Assembly: GCA_038043245.1 (NCBI GenBank) | Contig: JBBTCH010000001.1 | Location: forward strand, 682,001-746,000 | Origin: JACPFV01 sp038043245 | GTDB lineage: Bacteria; Pseudomonadota; Gammaproteobacteria; Nevskiales; Nevskiaceae | Direction of reading: 5' to 3' | DNA length: 64,000 nt | In this document: in pieces, positions 40,935 to 48,736 of the stretch | How the letters are laid out: every line of letters starts with the position of its first letter | How positions within the stretch are numbered: the stretch's first letter is position 1 | The notes under the pieces: generated by a model | Database searches by the model: none | What the model was told of the DNA's origin: nothing | What the model saw: only the letters and a program-made list of their open reading frames with translations | Made by a program: the position numbers and the translations under genes

Positions 40935-41453
40935 TCAGCGCTTTTTGCGCCCTTCAAACTTTAGTGTCTTGAGTGCCGCGAAAGGATTTTCGCGGCGGGT
41001 TTCAGTAACAGGCTCCTTGGGAGGAGCCTTGCTGGGCTTATTTTCGCACGATTTGCAGCGCGGCATCATGGGCAGGGCCAGCAGCAACTCGTCCTCGACG
41101 ATGTCGCACAACGGCAGCTGGTCGTCCTGCACCAGATAAGGCTCACATTCGTGCAGGGCCTGGACCTCCTCGGCCTCGGTTTTCACCAGCCGCAGGCCCA
41201 CGGACGCCTGCAGACCCCAATCGAACGGCTTCATGCAGCGCTGGCAGACCAGCCGCAGCACCCCCGTCAGTCCGACACGCAGATGCGGCAGCCCTGCCTC
41301 GTCGACACCCGCTTCCAGCTTCGCACTGATCTCGCCGCGATCCGCAGCCAGCAGGCCTTCCAATCGCGCGAATCCGGCAATCGGCAGGCTGCCCTCGTAG
41401 TGCTCGCGGCGCGCAATCGCCTTGGACGCGGAGATTTTTAGTGGGATGGTCAT
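40935..41453 (-). CDS. yceD: YceD family protein (DUF177), 23S rRNA accumulation protein
   Basis: 172 residues. It has the family's CQRCMKPFD motif near 90-98 and a late CKSCENKPSKAPP stretch. YceD and its plant relatives are needed for 23S rRNA accumulation, a role inferred by family. It leads the yceD-rpmF-plsX operon. A strong promoter (41465-41493) lies so close that the leader would be about 5 bases; no Shine-Dalgarno sequence is seen. Confidence 0.94.
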   Translation of the reverse strand: MTIPLKISASKAIARREHYEGSLPIAGFARLEGLLAADRGEISAKLEAGVDEAGLPHLRVGLTGVLRLVCQRCMKPFDWGLQASVGLRLVKTEAEEVQALHECEPYLVQDDQLPLCDIVEDELLLALPMMPRCKSCENKPSKAPPKEPVTETRRENPFAALKTLKFEGRKKR

Positions 41454-41463
41454 AAGGGCGCGC

Positions 41464-41493
41464 GATAATAGGAACCGATGACATCCAAGTCAA
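41464..41493. promoter_or_regulatory. Overlapping divergent promoter region, yceD and maf
   Basis: For yceD (minus strand): TTGACT (41493-41488), 17-base spacer, TATTAT (41470-41465), then 11 bases to the ATG at 41453. For maf (plus strand): GATAAT at 41464-41469, eight bases before the ATG at 41478. The two -10 boxes lie on the same DNA on opposite strands. The -35 for maf is not clear. Confidence 0.55.
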
Positions 41494-42071
41494 AAAAACT
41501 TCCTCTCATTCTCGCCTCGGGTTCACGCTATCGTGCCGAACTGCTGAAGCGGCTGGGCCTGCCGTTCACGCAACAATCTTCGGACGTGGACGAAGCCGAA
41601 CAACCGGGCGAAGCGCCCGCCGCGCTCGCCCTGCGCCTGGCGGTGGAAAAAGCGCAGGTTATCGCCGCGCGCAATCCGGACTGCTGGGTGCTGGGTTCGG
41701 ATCAGGTCGCGGCGCTTGCGCAAAACCGGTTTGGCAAACCCGGAACCCGCGCTCGCGCCATCCAGCAGCTCAAGCTGCTGTCCGGCCGATCGGCACAATT
41801 CATCACTGCGGTAGCCCTGCTTCGGGATGGCGAACCCGCGCACACGGCAGTGGACACCACGGTGGTGCGCTTCCGCAAGCTCTCTGCCGCTGAAATCGAA
41901 CGCTATGTGGATGCCGAGCCCGCCTTCGATTGCGCAGGCAGTTTCAAATGCGAGGGGCTGGGCATCACGCTGTGCGAGTCCATTGAAACCCGCGATCCGA
42001 CTGCGCTGATCGGCCTGCCGCTGATTGCAACGCGAGCCTTGCTGTCTGAAACGGGCTTTCAGTTGCCCTGA
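41478..42071 (+). CDS. Maf family nucleotide pyrophosphatase (YceF-like)
   Basis: 197 residues, cytoplasmic, hydrolysing non-canonical or methylated NTPs (YceF acts on 7-methyl-GTP). It shows LASGSRYRAELLKRLGLPF, the conserved VDEAEQPGEAP stretch, LGSDQVAAL and the acidic DPTALIGLPL end. The gene order (next to rluC and yceD) matches E. coli yceF, favouring that subfamily. The ATG follows AGGAACCG, which also overlaps a GATAAT box. It is convergent with the HAD gene, overlapping 13 bases. Confidence 0.9.
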   Translation: MTSKSKKLPLILASGSRYRAELLKRLGLPFTQQSSDVDEAEQPGEAPAALALRLAVEKAQVIAARNPDCWVLGSDQVAALAQNRFGKPGTRARAIQQLKLLSGRSAQFITAVALLRDGEPAHTAVDTTVVRFRKLSAAEIERYVDAEPAFDCAGSFKCEGLGITLCESIETRDPTALIGLPLIATRALLSETGFQLP

Positions 42072-42715
42072 AGCCAGCCGGGCAGTTCACGCACCGTTTC
42101 GATCACTGCCACCGCCCCGGTTTTCAAAAGACGTTCGGGGTCGTGCACGCCGCAGGTCACACCCAGCGCCGTCATGCCGATGGATTTGGCCATCGCCATG
42201 TCGTACTCAGTGTCCCCCACCATCAACGCCTGGGCCGGCTCAAACCCTGTTTCCTCCAGCAGCTCGCGCAGCATCAGCGGATCGGGCTTTGACGCGGTTT
42301 CGTCGGCACAGCGGCTGTGACTGATCAACGCTCCGATGCCGGTGTGCAACTTGAGTGAACGATCCAGACCCCTGCGTGATTTTCCAGTGGCAATGGCCAG
42401 TTGATAGCCCTCGTCATGCAGTTTTTTCAACGTCGCTTCTGCACCCGGGAACAAAGGCGCATCGTTGATGCCCTGCGACATGAAACGGATGCGGTAACCG
42501 TCGTAGAGCTTGTGCAGATGGGCTTGATCGAGGCCGGGATACAACCGCTCCAGCACGTCATGGAGACCGAGGCCGATCAGCTCACCGATCTGCGCATCCG
42601 TGCGCGGCGGCAGGTTCAATTCACCAATCGCCGCCTGCATGGTGGCAACGATCATGCTTTCTGAATCAACCAGCGTGCCGTCCCAGTCAAAGATCAACAG
42701 TTCGAAGCGCTTCAC
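42059..42715 (-). CDS. HAD-family phosphatase (phosphoglycolate phosphatase-like)
   Basis: 218 residues from a GTG start. Motif I is IFDWDGTLVDS, motif II falls in LAIATGKSRRGLDRSL, and motif IV is MVGDTEYDMAMAKSIG. The four-helix cap (about 20-90) is of the C1 type. It resembles Gph/PpaX-type enzymes; the substrate is not known. It overlaps the rluC TGA by GTGA, and a HAD gene beside rluC is common in gammaproteobacteria. Confidence 0.88.
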   Translation of the reverse strand: MKRFELLIFDWDGTLVDSESMIVATMQAAIGELNLPPRTDAQIGELIGLGLHDVLERLYPGLDQAHLHKLYDGYRIRFMSQGINDAPLFPGAEATLKKLHDEGYQLAIATGKSRRGLDRSLKLHTGIGALISHSRCADETASKPDPLMLRELLEETGFEPAQALMVGDTEYDMAMAKSIGMTALGVTCGVHDPERLLKTGAVAVIETVRELPGWLQGN

Positions 42716-43665
42716 CCGCGTTTACGCTCCAAGGCTTTGATCACGTCGCTCAATTCCCCCGGCAACGGTGCCTGCAGATTGATGGGCGGAAACCCGTCCG
42801 CCGCGGGCAGCGCGAGTTTTTCTGCATGCAGGAACATGCGCTTCAAACCCATCTCACGCAGTGATTTGAAATCGTTGGAATGGCCGTATTTGCCGTCGCC
42901 AGCGACAGCATGACCGAGCGCGGCAGCGTGCACGCGGATCTGGTGCATGCGGCCGGAATAGATTTTCACTTCGCACAACGAGGCGCCGTGAAATAACCGC
43001 TTCGGCGAGAACAGGCTGCGGGCGTCACGGCCTTCGTCTTCGTCGGCGATCTCGACCTTGTGCGCGCCTTTCTGGCGGGTCTTGATCAGCGCCGCATCCA
43101 CCTCGCGCTCGCCGCCTTCCCACTTGCCGACCAACAGGGCGAGATAGCGCTTGTCCACGGTGCCGGCGCGAAAAGCGTTCTGCGCACGCAGCAGGGCCAG
43201 TCGTGACTTGGCCAGCAACAGCACGCCACTGGTTTCGCGGTCGAGGCGGTGACACAGCTCGATGTAGTCGTATATGCCCCAGGCGCGGATCGCTTCGATG
43301 ACACCGAACATCAGCCCGCTGCCAGCGTGAACGGCAAGGCCAGAAGGCTTGTCGAGCACGAGATAGTGCTCGTCTTCCTGGATGATCGCGGCGCGCAGAC
43401 GTTCCAGCACCGAATCCGGCGGCCGCACGACCTCGCCCTTCTCTGCCATGCGCACCGGCGGGATACGCACGATGTCGCCTTCCTCGAGCCGGATACCGGG
43501 TTTGGCACGTCCGCTGTTGATACGCACCTGGCCCGAACGCACCAGCCGGTAGACATGCGACTTGGGCACGCCAGGCAGCTGTTTCAAAAGGAAATTATCC
43601 AGCCGCTGACCGTCTTCGTTGATGGTAACGGTTACTTTGCGCACATTCGCGCGTTCTTGTGTCAC
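42712..43665 (-). CDS. rluC: 23S rRNA pseudouridine synthase RluC
   Basis: Makes pseudouridine at 23S rRNA positions 955, 2504 and 2580. 317 residues from a GTG start; S4 domain (about 15-80, GQRLDNFLLKQL and RLVRSGQVRIN) then the RluA-type domain with catalytic Asp in HRLDRETSGVLLLAK and a later GRMHQIRVH. The frame is open for 23 more codons upstream, but those codons lie in the divergent rne leader and have no homologue residues; GTG at 43665 gives the family N-terminus. Confidence 0.93.
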   Translation of the reverse strand: MTQERANVRKVTVTINEDGQRLDNFLLKQLPGVPKSHVYRLVRSGQVRINSGRAKPGIRLEEGDIVRIPPVRMAEKGEVVRPPDSVLERLRAAIIQEDEHYLVLDKPSGLAVHAGSGLMFGVIEAIRAWGIYDYIELCHRLDRETSGVLLLAKSRLALLRAQNAFRAGTVDKRYLALLVGKWEGGEREVDAALIKTRQKGAHKVEIADEDEGRDARSLFSPKRLFHGASLCEVKIYSGRMHQIRVHAAALGHAVAGDGKYGHSNDFKSLREMGLKRMFLHAEKLALPAADGFPPINLQAPLPGELSDVIKALERKRG

Positions 43666-44010
43666 AATGAGTCCGCTCCGGGCAAAAACAATGCCCGTTG
43701 AAAGGGTTACGGCGGCTAGCTGAGTCAAACTCAAGCTGCCATAACGCTCCGGGGCTGTCGCGAAAGCATACAGTGTTCCAGCGACGCCCTCCCCGGTTTA
43801 TTCCTGTTTGCTTGCGCCGGTTTTGCATCTCCGGGGCGGCGAACAGGCCACTGAAATGATTTTGTATCACCTGCGCTCTCGCAGGCGGTCACACAAACTG
43901 AAGCGTGCCGATGTCCCATCTGATGATTCATCTGATGACACTAGCCACACCGGATTATTCCGGCGCGCCTTCCTGCCGCCTGCGGTCGAGCCTCACCGAG
44001 ACCGCACACC
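43666..44010 (+). promoter_or_regulatory. Long structured leader of rne
   Basis: 345 bases without a gene. Hairpins seen on the plus strand: CGGGCA/TGCCCG (43679-43697), a hairpin with GAGT/ACTC and AGCT/AGCT stems (43711-43740), CCGGGG/CCCCGG (43749-43796), and CCTGCG-CTCT-CGCAGG (43870-43885). There is also a direct 10-base repeat CATCTGATGA at 43917 and 43929. In E. coli the rne leader mediates feedback control by RNase E; the same role is inferred here. Confidence 0.7.
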
Positions 44011-46641
44011 ATGAAACGTATTTTGATCAATGCCACGCAGCGCGAAGAACTGCGAGTGGCCATTGTTGATGGCCAGAAACTCTACGACCTCGACATAGAA
44101 ACCGCTGCCCGCGAACAGAAAAAGGGCAACGTCTACAAAGCGCGCGTCACGCGCGTCGAACCCTCCCTCGAAGCCTGCTTCGTCGAATACGGCGCGGAGC
44201 GCCACGGCTTTCTGCCGCTGAAGGAAGTCCAGCGCTCGTACTTCAAGCAGGGCGGTCGCGGCGACCGTCTCGAGGAAGGCCAGGAGCTGATCGTCCAGGT
44301 CGAGAAGGAAGAGCGTGGCACCAAGGGCGCAGCACTGACGACTTACGTCTCACTCGCCGGGCGGTATCTGGTACTGATGCCGAACAACCCGCGCGCTGGC
44401 GGCGTCTCGCGCCGCGTTGAAGACGAAAAGGAACGTGACGATGCGCGCGAAGCGCTCGATGCGCTGACGATCCCTGAAGGCATGGGCACCATCGTGCGCA
44501 CCAACGGCGTCGGTCGCACCAAGGAAGAATTGCAGTGGGACCTCGACCACCTGGTCGAGTACTGGCGCGCGATCGAAATCGAAGCCGCCGCCAAGCCCGC
44601 GCCGTTCCTGGTCTACCAGGAAAGCAACATCATCATCCGCGCGCTGCGCGACTACTTCCGGCCGGATATCGGCGAGATCATCGTCGATAACGTCGATGTC
44701 TATGCCGAAGCGCGCGAACACATGACGCACATGATGCCGGACAAATTGTCGCGGCTGAAACTGTACGAAGAATCCGTGCCGTTGTTCTCGCGCTTCCAGG
44801 TCGAATCGCAGATCGAGACTGCGCACGAGCGCACCGTGAAGCTGCCATCGGGCGCGGCGATCGTCATCGATCAGACCGAAGCCTTGACCGCGATCGACAT
44901 CAACTCGGCCAAGTCCACCGGCCATGGCGGCATCGAGGAAACCGCACTCAATACCAATCTGGAAGCCGCCGAGGAGATCGCCCGTCAGCTGCGCCTGCGC
45001 GATCTGGGCGGACTGATCGTGATCGATTTCATCGATATGGAATCCAACAAGAACCAGCGCGCGGTCGAAACCAAGCTGCGCGAAGCCTGCGAGCTGGATC
45101 GCGCCCGCGTGCAGTTCGGTCACCTGTCGCGTTTCGGACTGATGGAAATGTCACGCCAGCGTCTGCGTCCCTCGCTGTCCGAGCACACTCAGATCACCTG
45201 TCCGCGCTGCAACGGCCGCGGCCAGATCCGCAGCGTCGAATCGCTGGCATTGTCGGTGCTGCGACTGATCGAAGAAGAGGCGATGAAAGACAAGACCGGC
45301 CGTGTGATCGTGCAGCTGCCGGTGGATGTCGCCACCTTCCTGCTCAACGAAAAACGTGCGCAGCTCGACGATATCGAGCGCCGCTGCAATGCGGTCATCA
45401 CCCTGGTGCCCAACGCGACGCTGGAATCTCCCAACTACGAGATCACCCGCGTGCGCGACGATCACCTGCATCAGGACAACAACGACCGCGCCAGCTACCG
45501 CGTCAAACAGGACTACAAGGCCGAAGCCCTGAAAGCCGTGCTCGATGCCAAATCCGCGCCTGAGCGCACGCTGGCCGAGGCCGCGGTCAAATCCATCCGT
45601 CCCGCGACACCGCCGCCGGCAGCCGTCGAGACCGTGGTTGCAGCAGCGCCTGCTGCACCAGCAGGGCCTTCGTTGTGGAGCAAGATGAAGAAGTTTTTCG
45701 CCACGGACATCGGTTCTGCGCCAGCGCCTGCAACGCCAACGTCGTCGCAACCGCGCCGTGATGGACAACGCGATCAGCATCAGCACAACCAGCGTCGTGA
45801 CCAGCAGCGCGGCGGCCAGCACGGACGCCATCAAGGCGGTCAGCGTGACGACCGCGGCGGCAACCGCCATCAGGGCGGCCGCAACGATCAGCGTCGTGAC
45901 CAGCAGCGCGGCCCGCGTAGCGACCAGCGCAATGACCAACAACGGCAGCAAAACCAGAACCGCAACGAGCAGCAGGGTCAGCGCCGCCCCCTCGACAAGG
46001 CTCAGGACAGGGACGCTCAGCAGCCGCCGCAGCTAGGTCAAAACCAGCAGCCACGCCCGCAGAATCCAAACGCCAGCCAGAGCCCCAATCAGCAGCAGGG
46101 TGAACGTGGCGAAGGTCGCCGCGGTCGCCGCGGGCGACGCGGACGTGGCGGCCAGCGCGACGGTCAGCCGCCGCAGCAGAACGCACGTCCGGAGGACTTG
46201 ATGAACGCAGGCCTGCCGACGTCGATGCCGATGGCCACTGAAACGCCGATGCAGACGAGCTCGGATTACTCGCAGCCGCCGATCAGCAGCTACGAAACGC
46301 CCGAGATGACGCCGGTTCCCGCCTACGAACCGCCTGCCGCCGTTCAAGCGCCGGCGCCAGCACCCGCCGCCGAATGGGCACAGTCGATGCCCACGGTAGA
46401 AGCCGAGGCGCCTAAACCCCAGGCGACTTTTGAGCCGCGCCCTCAACGCCCGAAGGCGGACCCAAACTGGATGCCGCGTTTGGTGGCACCGGTAGAAGGT
46501 GCAACGCCCGCGGAAGCAGTCCCGGTCGCGCCGCCTCAACCGCCGAAGAACACGGATTTCGTTCCGCGCCTGGTTGCACCGGCGACTGAGCCCGCGCCAG
46601 TGGCTGAAGAAAAGAAATCGGAAGAACCAACGGCGCCTTGA
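44011..46641 (+). CDS. rne: Ribonuclease E
   Basis: Essential endoribonuclease and degradosome scaffold at the inner membrane. 876 residues. S1 domain (about 35-125), 5' sensor, the DNase I-like subdomain with AIDINSAKS and VIDFIDMESN (metal-ligand Asp), and the zinc-link CPRCNGRGQI near 396-404. Residues about 500-876 are the natively unstructured half: Arg/Gln/Gly-rich (about 575-730), then Pro/Ala-rich. Two copies of an aromatic-x-PRLVAP motif lie at the C-terminus, possible partner-binding sites. The length shows RNase E rather than RNase G. Confidence 0.97.
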   Translation: MKRILINATQREELRVAIVDGQKLYDLDIETAAREQKKGNVYKARVTRVEPSLEACFVEYGAERHGFLPLKEVQRSYFKQGGRGDRLEEGQELIVQVEKEERGTKGAALTTYVSLAGRYLVLMPNNPRAGGVSRRVEDEKERDDAREALDALTIPEGMGTIVRTNGVGRTKEELQWDLDHLVEYWRAIEIEAAAKPAPFLVYQESNIIIRALRDYFRPDIGEIIVDNVDVYAEAREHMTHMMPDKLSRLKLYEESVPLFSRFQVESQIETAHERTVKLPSGAAIVIDQTEALTAIDINSAKSTGHGGIEETALNTNLEAAEEIARQLRLRDLGGLIVIDFIDMESNKNQRAVETKLREACELDRARVQFGHLSRFGLMEMSRQRLRPSLSEHTQITCPRCNGRGQIRSVESLALSVLRLIEEEAMKDKTGRVIVQLPVDVATFLLNEKRAQLDDIERRCNAVITLVPNATLESPNYEITRVRDDHLHQDNNDRASYRVKQDYKAEALKAVLDAKSAPERTLAEAAVKSIRPATPPPAAVETVVAAAPAAPAGPSLWSKMKKFFATDIGSAPAPATPTSSQPRRDGQRDQHQHNQRRDQQRGGQHGRHQGGQRDDRGGNRHQGGRNDQRRDQQRGPRSDQRNDQQRQQNQNRNEQQGQRRPLDKAQDRDAQQPPQLGQNQQPRPQNPNASQSPNQQQGERGEGRRGRRGRRGRGGQRDGQPPQQNARPEDLMNAGLPTSMPMATETPMQTSSDYSQPPISSYETPEMTPVPAYEPPAAVQAPAPAPAAEWAQSMPTVEAEAPKPQATFEPRPQRPKADPNWMPRLVAPVEGATPAEAVPVAPPQPPKNTDFVPRLVAPATEPAPVAEEKKSEEPTAP

Positions 46642-46654
46642 TTTTCGCCGCAGT

Positions 46655-46697
46655 CCCCTCTCCCCACGTCGTGGGGAGAGGGTTAGGGTGAGGGGCG
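46655..46697. repeat. CCCTCTCCC/GGGAGAGGG palindromic repeat
   Basis: CCCTCTCCCCACG (46656-46668) pairs with CGTGGGGAGAGGG (46670-46682), followed by TTAGGGTGAGGGG. It starts 14 bases after the rne stop codon. A related copy with a second hairpin is at 51632-51693. The same element type is widespread in proteobacteria. It may also end rne transcripts, though no U-run follows. Confidence 0.8.
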
Positions 46698-46730
46698 CAA
46701 GTCTCGAATTTCAACGGCGCTACGCGCCGC

Positions 46731-46775
46731 CTGGATCTCCGCCTGCGCGGGGATGACGCGACCGAAGTCGCGTCA
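46731..46775. repeat. 45-bp palindromic intergenic repeat, copy 2
   Basis: Starts CTGGATCTCCGCCTGCGCGG on the plus strand; same length and layout as the copy at 1209-1253. The second hairpin has a nine-base-pair stem closed by CGAA (TTCG on the kdsB transcript, within C-UUCG-G). The kdsB stop codon TGA (46775-46773) is part of the stem. The 46698-46730 gap to the previous repeat contains a short GGCGC-TAC-GCGCC hairpin. Confidence 0.85.
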
Positions 46776-47531
46776 TTTTCGTGTAAGGATTTTCTCAACC
46801 GCCAACAGATCTTCCTCAGTGTCCACGCCGCGTGGCGGCGCGGCGTCGGTGATGCCCAGCTTGATACGGAACCCCTGCGCCAGCGCGCGCAACTGCTCGA
46901 GTGATTCGCAAGTTTCCAGCGGCTCGGCGGGCAGCTGGCTGAAACGCGCCAGTGCGGCGACACGCCAGGCGTAAAGGCCGATATGCCGGAAGGCCAGCCC
47001 TTTGGGCAAAAGGGATTCCGGGTTTGTCCCCACCCGTTTCCAGGGGATCGGCGCGCGCGAGAAGTACAAGGCGCGCTGCCGCGCGTCCATCACCACTTTG
47101 ACGATGTTGGGATTGAGCCATTCCTCGCGTGAATCAATCGCATGACACACCGTCGACAGATCGGCTTCGCGGTCCTGCGCCAATAGCTGCGCGGCCTGCT
47201 GCACCAGCGCTGGCGGCATCAGCGGTTCGTCACCCTGCACGTTGACGACGACCGCGTCGTCCGCCCAGCCGCGCGACTGGGCGACTTCGTTGACACGGTC
47301 ACTGCCGGACTGATGTTTCTCCGAAGTCAGCACCGCGTCGGCGCCAAAGCGGCGACAGACCTCGACGACGGCGGCAGCATCGGCGGCGATCACCGTCTCC
47401 TGCGCACCACTGTCGCGCACCGACTCCCAGACGTGCTGCAGCAGCGGCTTGCCGGCGATTTCCCTCAGGATTTTGCGCGGCAGGCGCGTTGAGCCCAGCC
47501 GCGCGGGGATCACGACATGAAACGCAATCAC
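46773..47531 (-). CDS. kdsB: 3-deoxy-manno-octulosonate cytidylyltransferase KdsB
   Basis: Activates Kdo as CMP-Kdo for lipid A-core synthesis in the cytoplasm. 252 residues from a GTG start. The nucleotide-binding PARLGSTRLPRKIL motif is at residues 9-22; later VNVQGDEPLMPP and HIGLYAWRVAALARF are family marks. The GTG is adjacent to the Trm112 gene's TAG (one-base overlap). Its TGA is embedded in the repeat at 46731-46775. Confidence 0.97.
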   Translation of the reverse strand: MIAFHVVIPARLGSTRLPRKILREIAGKPLLQHVWESVRDSGAQETVIAADAAAVVEVCRRFGADAVLTSEKHQSGSDRVNEVAQSRGWADDAVVVNVQGDEPLMPPALVQQAAQLLAQDREADLSTVCHAIDSREEWLNPNIVKVVMDARQRALYFSRAPIPWKRVGTNPESLLPKGLAFRHIGLYAWRVAALARFSQLPAEPLETCESLEQLRALAQGFRIKLGITDAAPPRGVDTEEDLLAVEKILTRK

Positions 47532-47710
47532 TAGTGCAGTTCTTCTTCCGTGAGCGTGCGTGCCTCGTCTTCCAGCATCACCGGCACGCCATCGCGCACC
47601 GGGTAGGCCAGTCGCGAGGCCTTGCAGACCAGTTCCTGTTTCTCGGGGTTCCAGACCAGCGGCGCCTTCGAGACCGGGCAGACCAGGATGTCGAGCAGTC
47701 GTTTATCCAT
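47531..47710 (-). CDS. Trm112 family protein (YcaR-like)
   Basis: 59-residue zinc-ribbon-like protein. It has LLDILVCPVSKAPLVWNPEKQ and LVCKASRLAYPVRDGVPVML, the family signature; only one cysteine of each usual pair is visible (VCP, VCK). In E. coli the homologue ycaR also lies between lpxK and kdsB. Eukaryotic Trm112 activates methyltransferases; the bacterial function is unclear. The ATG at 47710 is two bases after the lpxK stop. Confidence 0.92.
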   Translation of the reverse strand: MDKRLLDILVCPVSKAPLVWNPEKQELVCKASRLAYPVRDGVPVMLEDEARTLTEEELH

Positions 47711-47712
47711 AC

Positions 47713-48726
47713 TCAGATTTCCTTGTTCAGGGTGGCGATCAATTCTCGCACGCGCGCCGTGTCTTCGACCGTGATTTGCGCCTGCACCGGCACTGACCAC
47801 ATGCGCGCATCGGCGAAGGGCTGGCATTTCACCGCGTCTTTTTCGGTCATCAGCACCGGCCGGTCGTCGCCAAACGCGAAATCCTCTGGACGGTATGAGT
47901 GATGGTCCGGGAACGGGTGGACCACCAGCTTGATACCCAGCTGGGTCAGCATCGAAAAAAAACGCGTCGGGTTGCCAATACCGGCGACCGCGTGCACCGT
48001 CTCGCCGGCAAACTGGGCGAGTGGCTTGGTGTGTGAGCCGGCGATGGCAACCGCGTGAGTGCCCGTCAGGCGCATGCACAGCACCGGCGCATTCAGAAGC
48101 GGAGGCGGTTTCCAGCCGCCGCCGTTGACCACCGTCAGGTTCACTTCGGCGAGCCGACCCGAGGACTCGCGCAAAGGCCCGGCCGGCAGACGGTAGCCGT
48201 TGCCCAGTCCACGAGTGCCATCGACCACCGCAAACTCCAGCTTGCGCGCCATGCGGTAATGCTGAAGGCCGTCGTCGCTGATGACGACGTCCACCTGACC
48301 CAGTCGCGTCAGTGCGCGCACGGCGGCGACGCGGTCGGGACAGACCACCACGGGACAGCCCAGCCGCCGCGCCATCAGCACCGGCTCGTCGCCGCATTCC
48401 GCCGGGTTCGATTCACCCGCGACAAGGCGCGGCGTGGCACCGGCGCGGCCGCCATAGCCGCGGCTGACGATACCGGGGTGCCAGCCCCATTCGCGCAGGC
48501 GCTCGACCAGCCAGATCACGAACGGCGTCTTGCCGGAGCCGCCGACATTGATGTTGCCGACGACGATCACCGGCAAGCCCAGCGGCGTCCTGCGCGCCTG
48601 CTGTTTCTGCCAGCGGCGACGTCCTGCCGCGGCCGCGACAAACAGCCAGGACAGCAGCCGCAGGCTCAGCGGCGGTGTATCGGACGAATACCAGAATCGC
48701 TGCAGAGGGTCCGAAATCGGTTTCAT
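47713..48726 (-). CDS. lpxK: Tetraacyldisaccharide 4'-kinase LpxK
   Basis: Adds the 4'-phosphate to lipid A disaccharide at the inner membrane. 337 residues: an amphipathic N-terminal stretch with a membrane segment (about 15-35), the Walker A-like GNINVGGSGKTPFV, the catalytic ISDDGLQHY motif and a late MTEKDAVKC. The start at 48726 gives the usual N-terminus; the frame is open 17 codons upstream but overlaps the msbA end. It lies 10 bases after msbA in the msbA-lpxK-Trm112-kdsB run. Confidence 0.96.
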   Translation of the reverse strand: MKPISDPLQRFWYSSDTPPLSLRLLSWLFVAAAAGRRRWQKQQARRTPLGLPVIVVGNINVGGSGKTPFVIWLVERLREWGWHPGIVSRGYGGRAGATPRLVAGESNPAECGDEPVLMARRLGCPVVVCPDRVAAVRALTRLGQVDVVISDDGLQHYRMARKLEFAVVDGTRGLGNGYRLPAGPLRESSGRLAEVNLTVVNGGGWKPPPLLNAPVLCMRLTGTHAVAIAGSHTKPLAQFAGETVHAVAGIGNPTRFFSMLTQLGIKLVVHPFPDHHSYRPEDFAFGDDRPVLMTEKDAVKCQPFADARMWSVPVQAQITVEDTARVRELIATLNKEI

Positions 48727-48736
48727 GCCGGGCGCT

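Noticed and set aside
42712..43734. Longer rluC from an ATG at 43734
   Set aside because: The extra 23 codons are in the rne leader and do not match RluC; GTG at 43665 fits the family.
43917..43938. Tandem CATCTGATGA copies as a CRISPR-like array
   Set aside because: Only two 10-base copies with a 2-base gap; no spacers, no cas genes.
45734..46036. Ser/Ala/Thr-rich frame inside rne
   Set aside because: Out-of-frame reading of the Gln/Arg repeat region of RNase E.
47711..48397. Long upstream extension of the Trm112 frame
   Set aside because: It lies in the wrong frame of lpxK; Trm112 proteins are about 60 residues.
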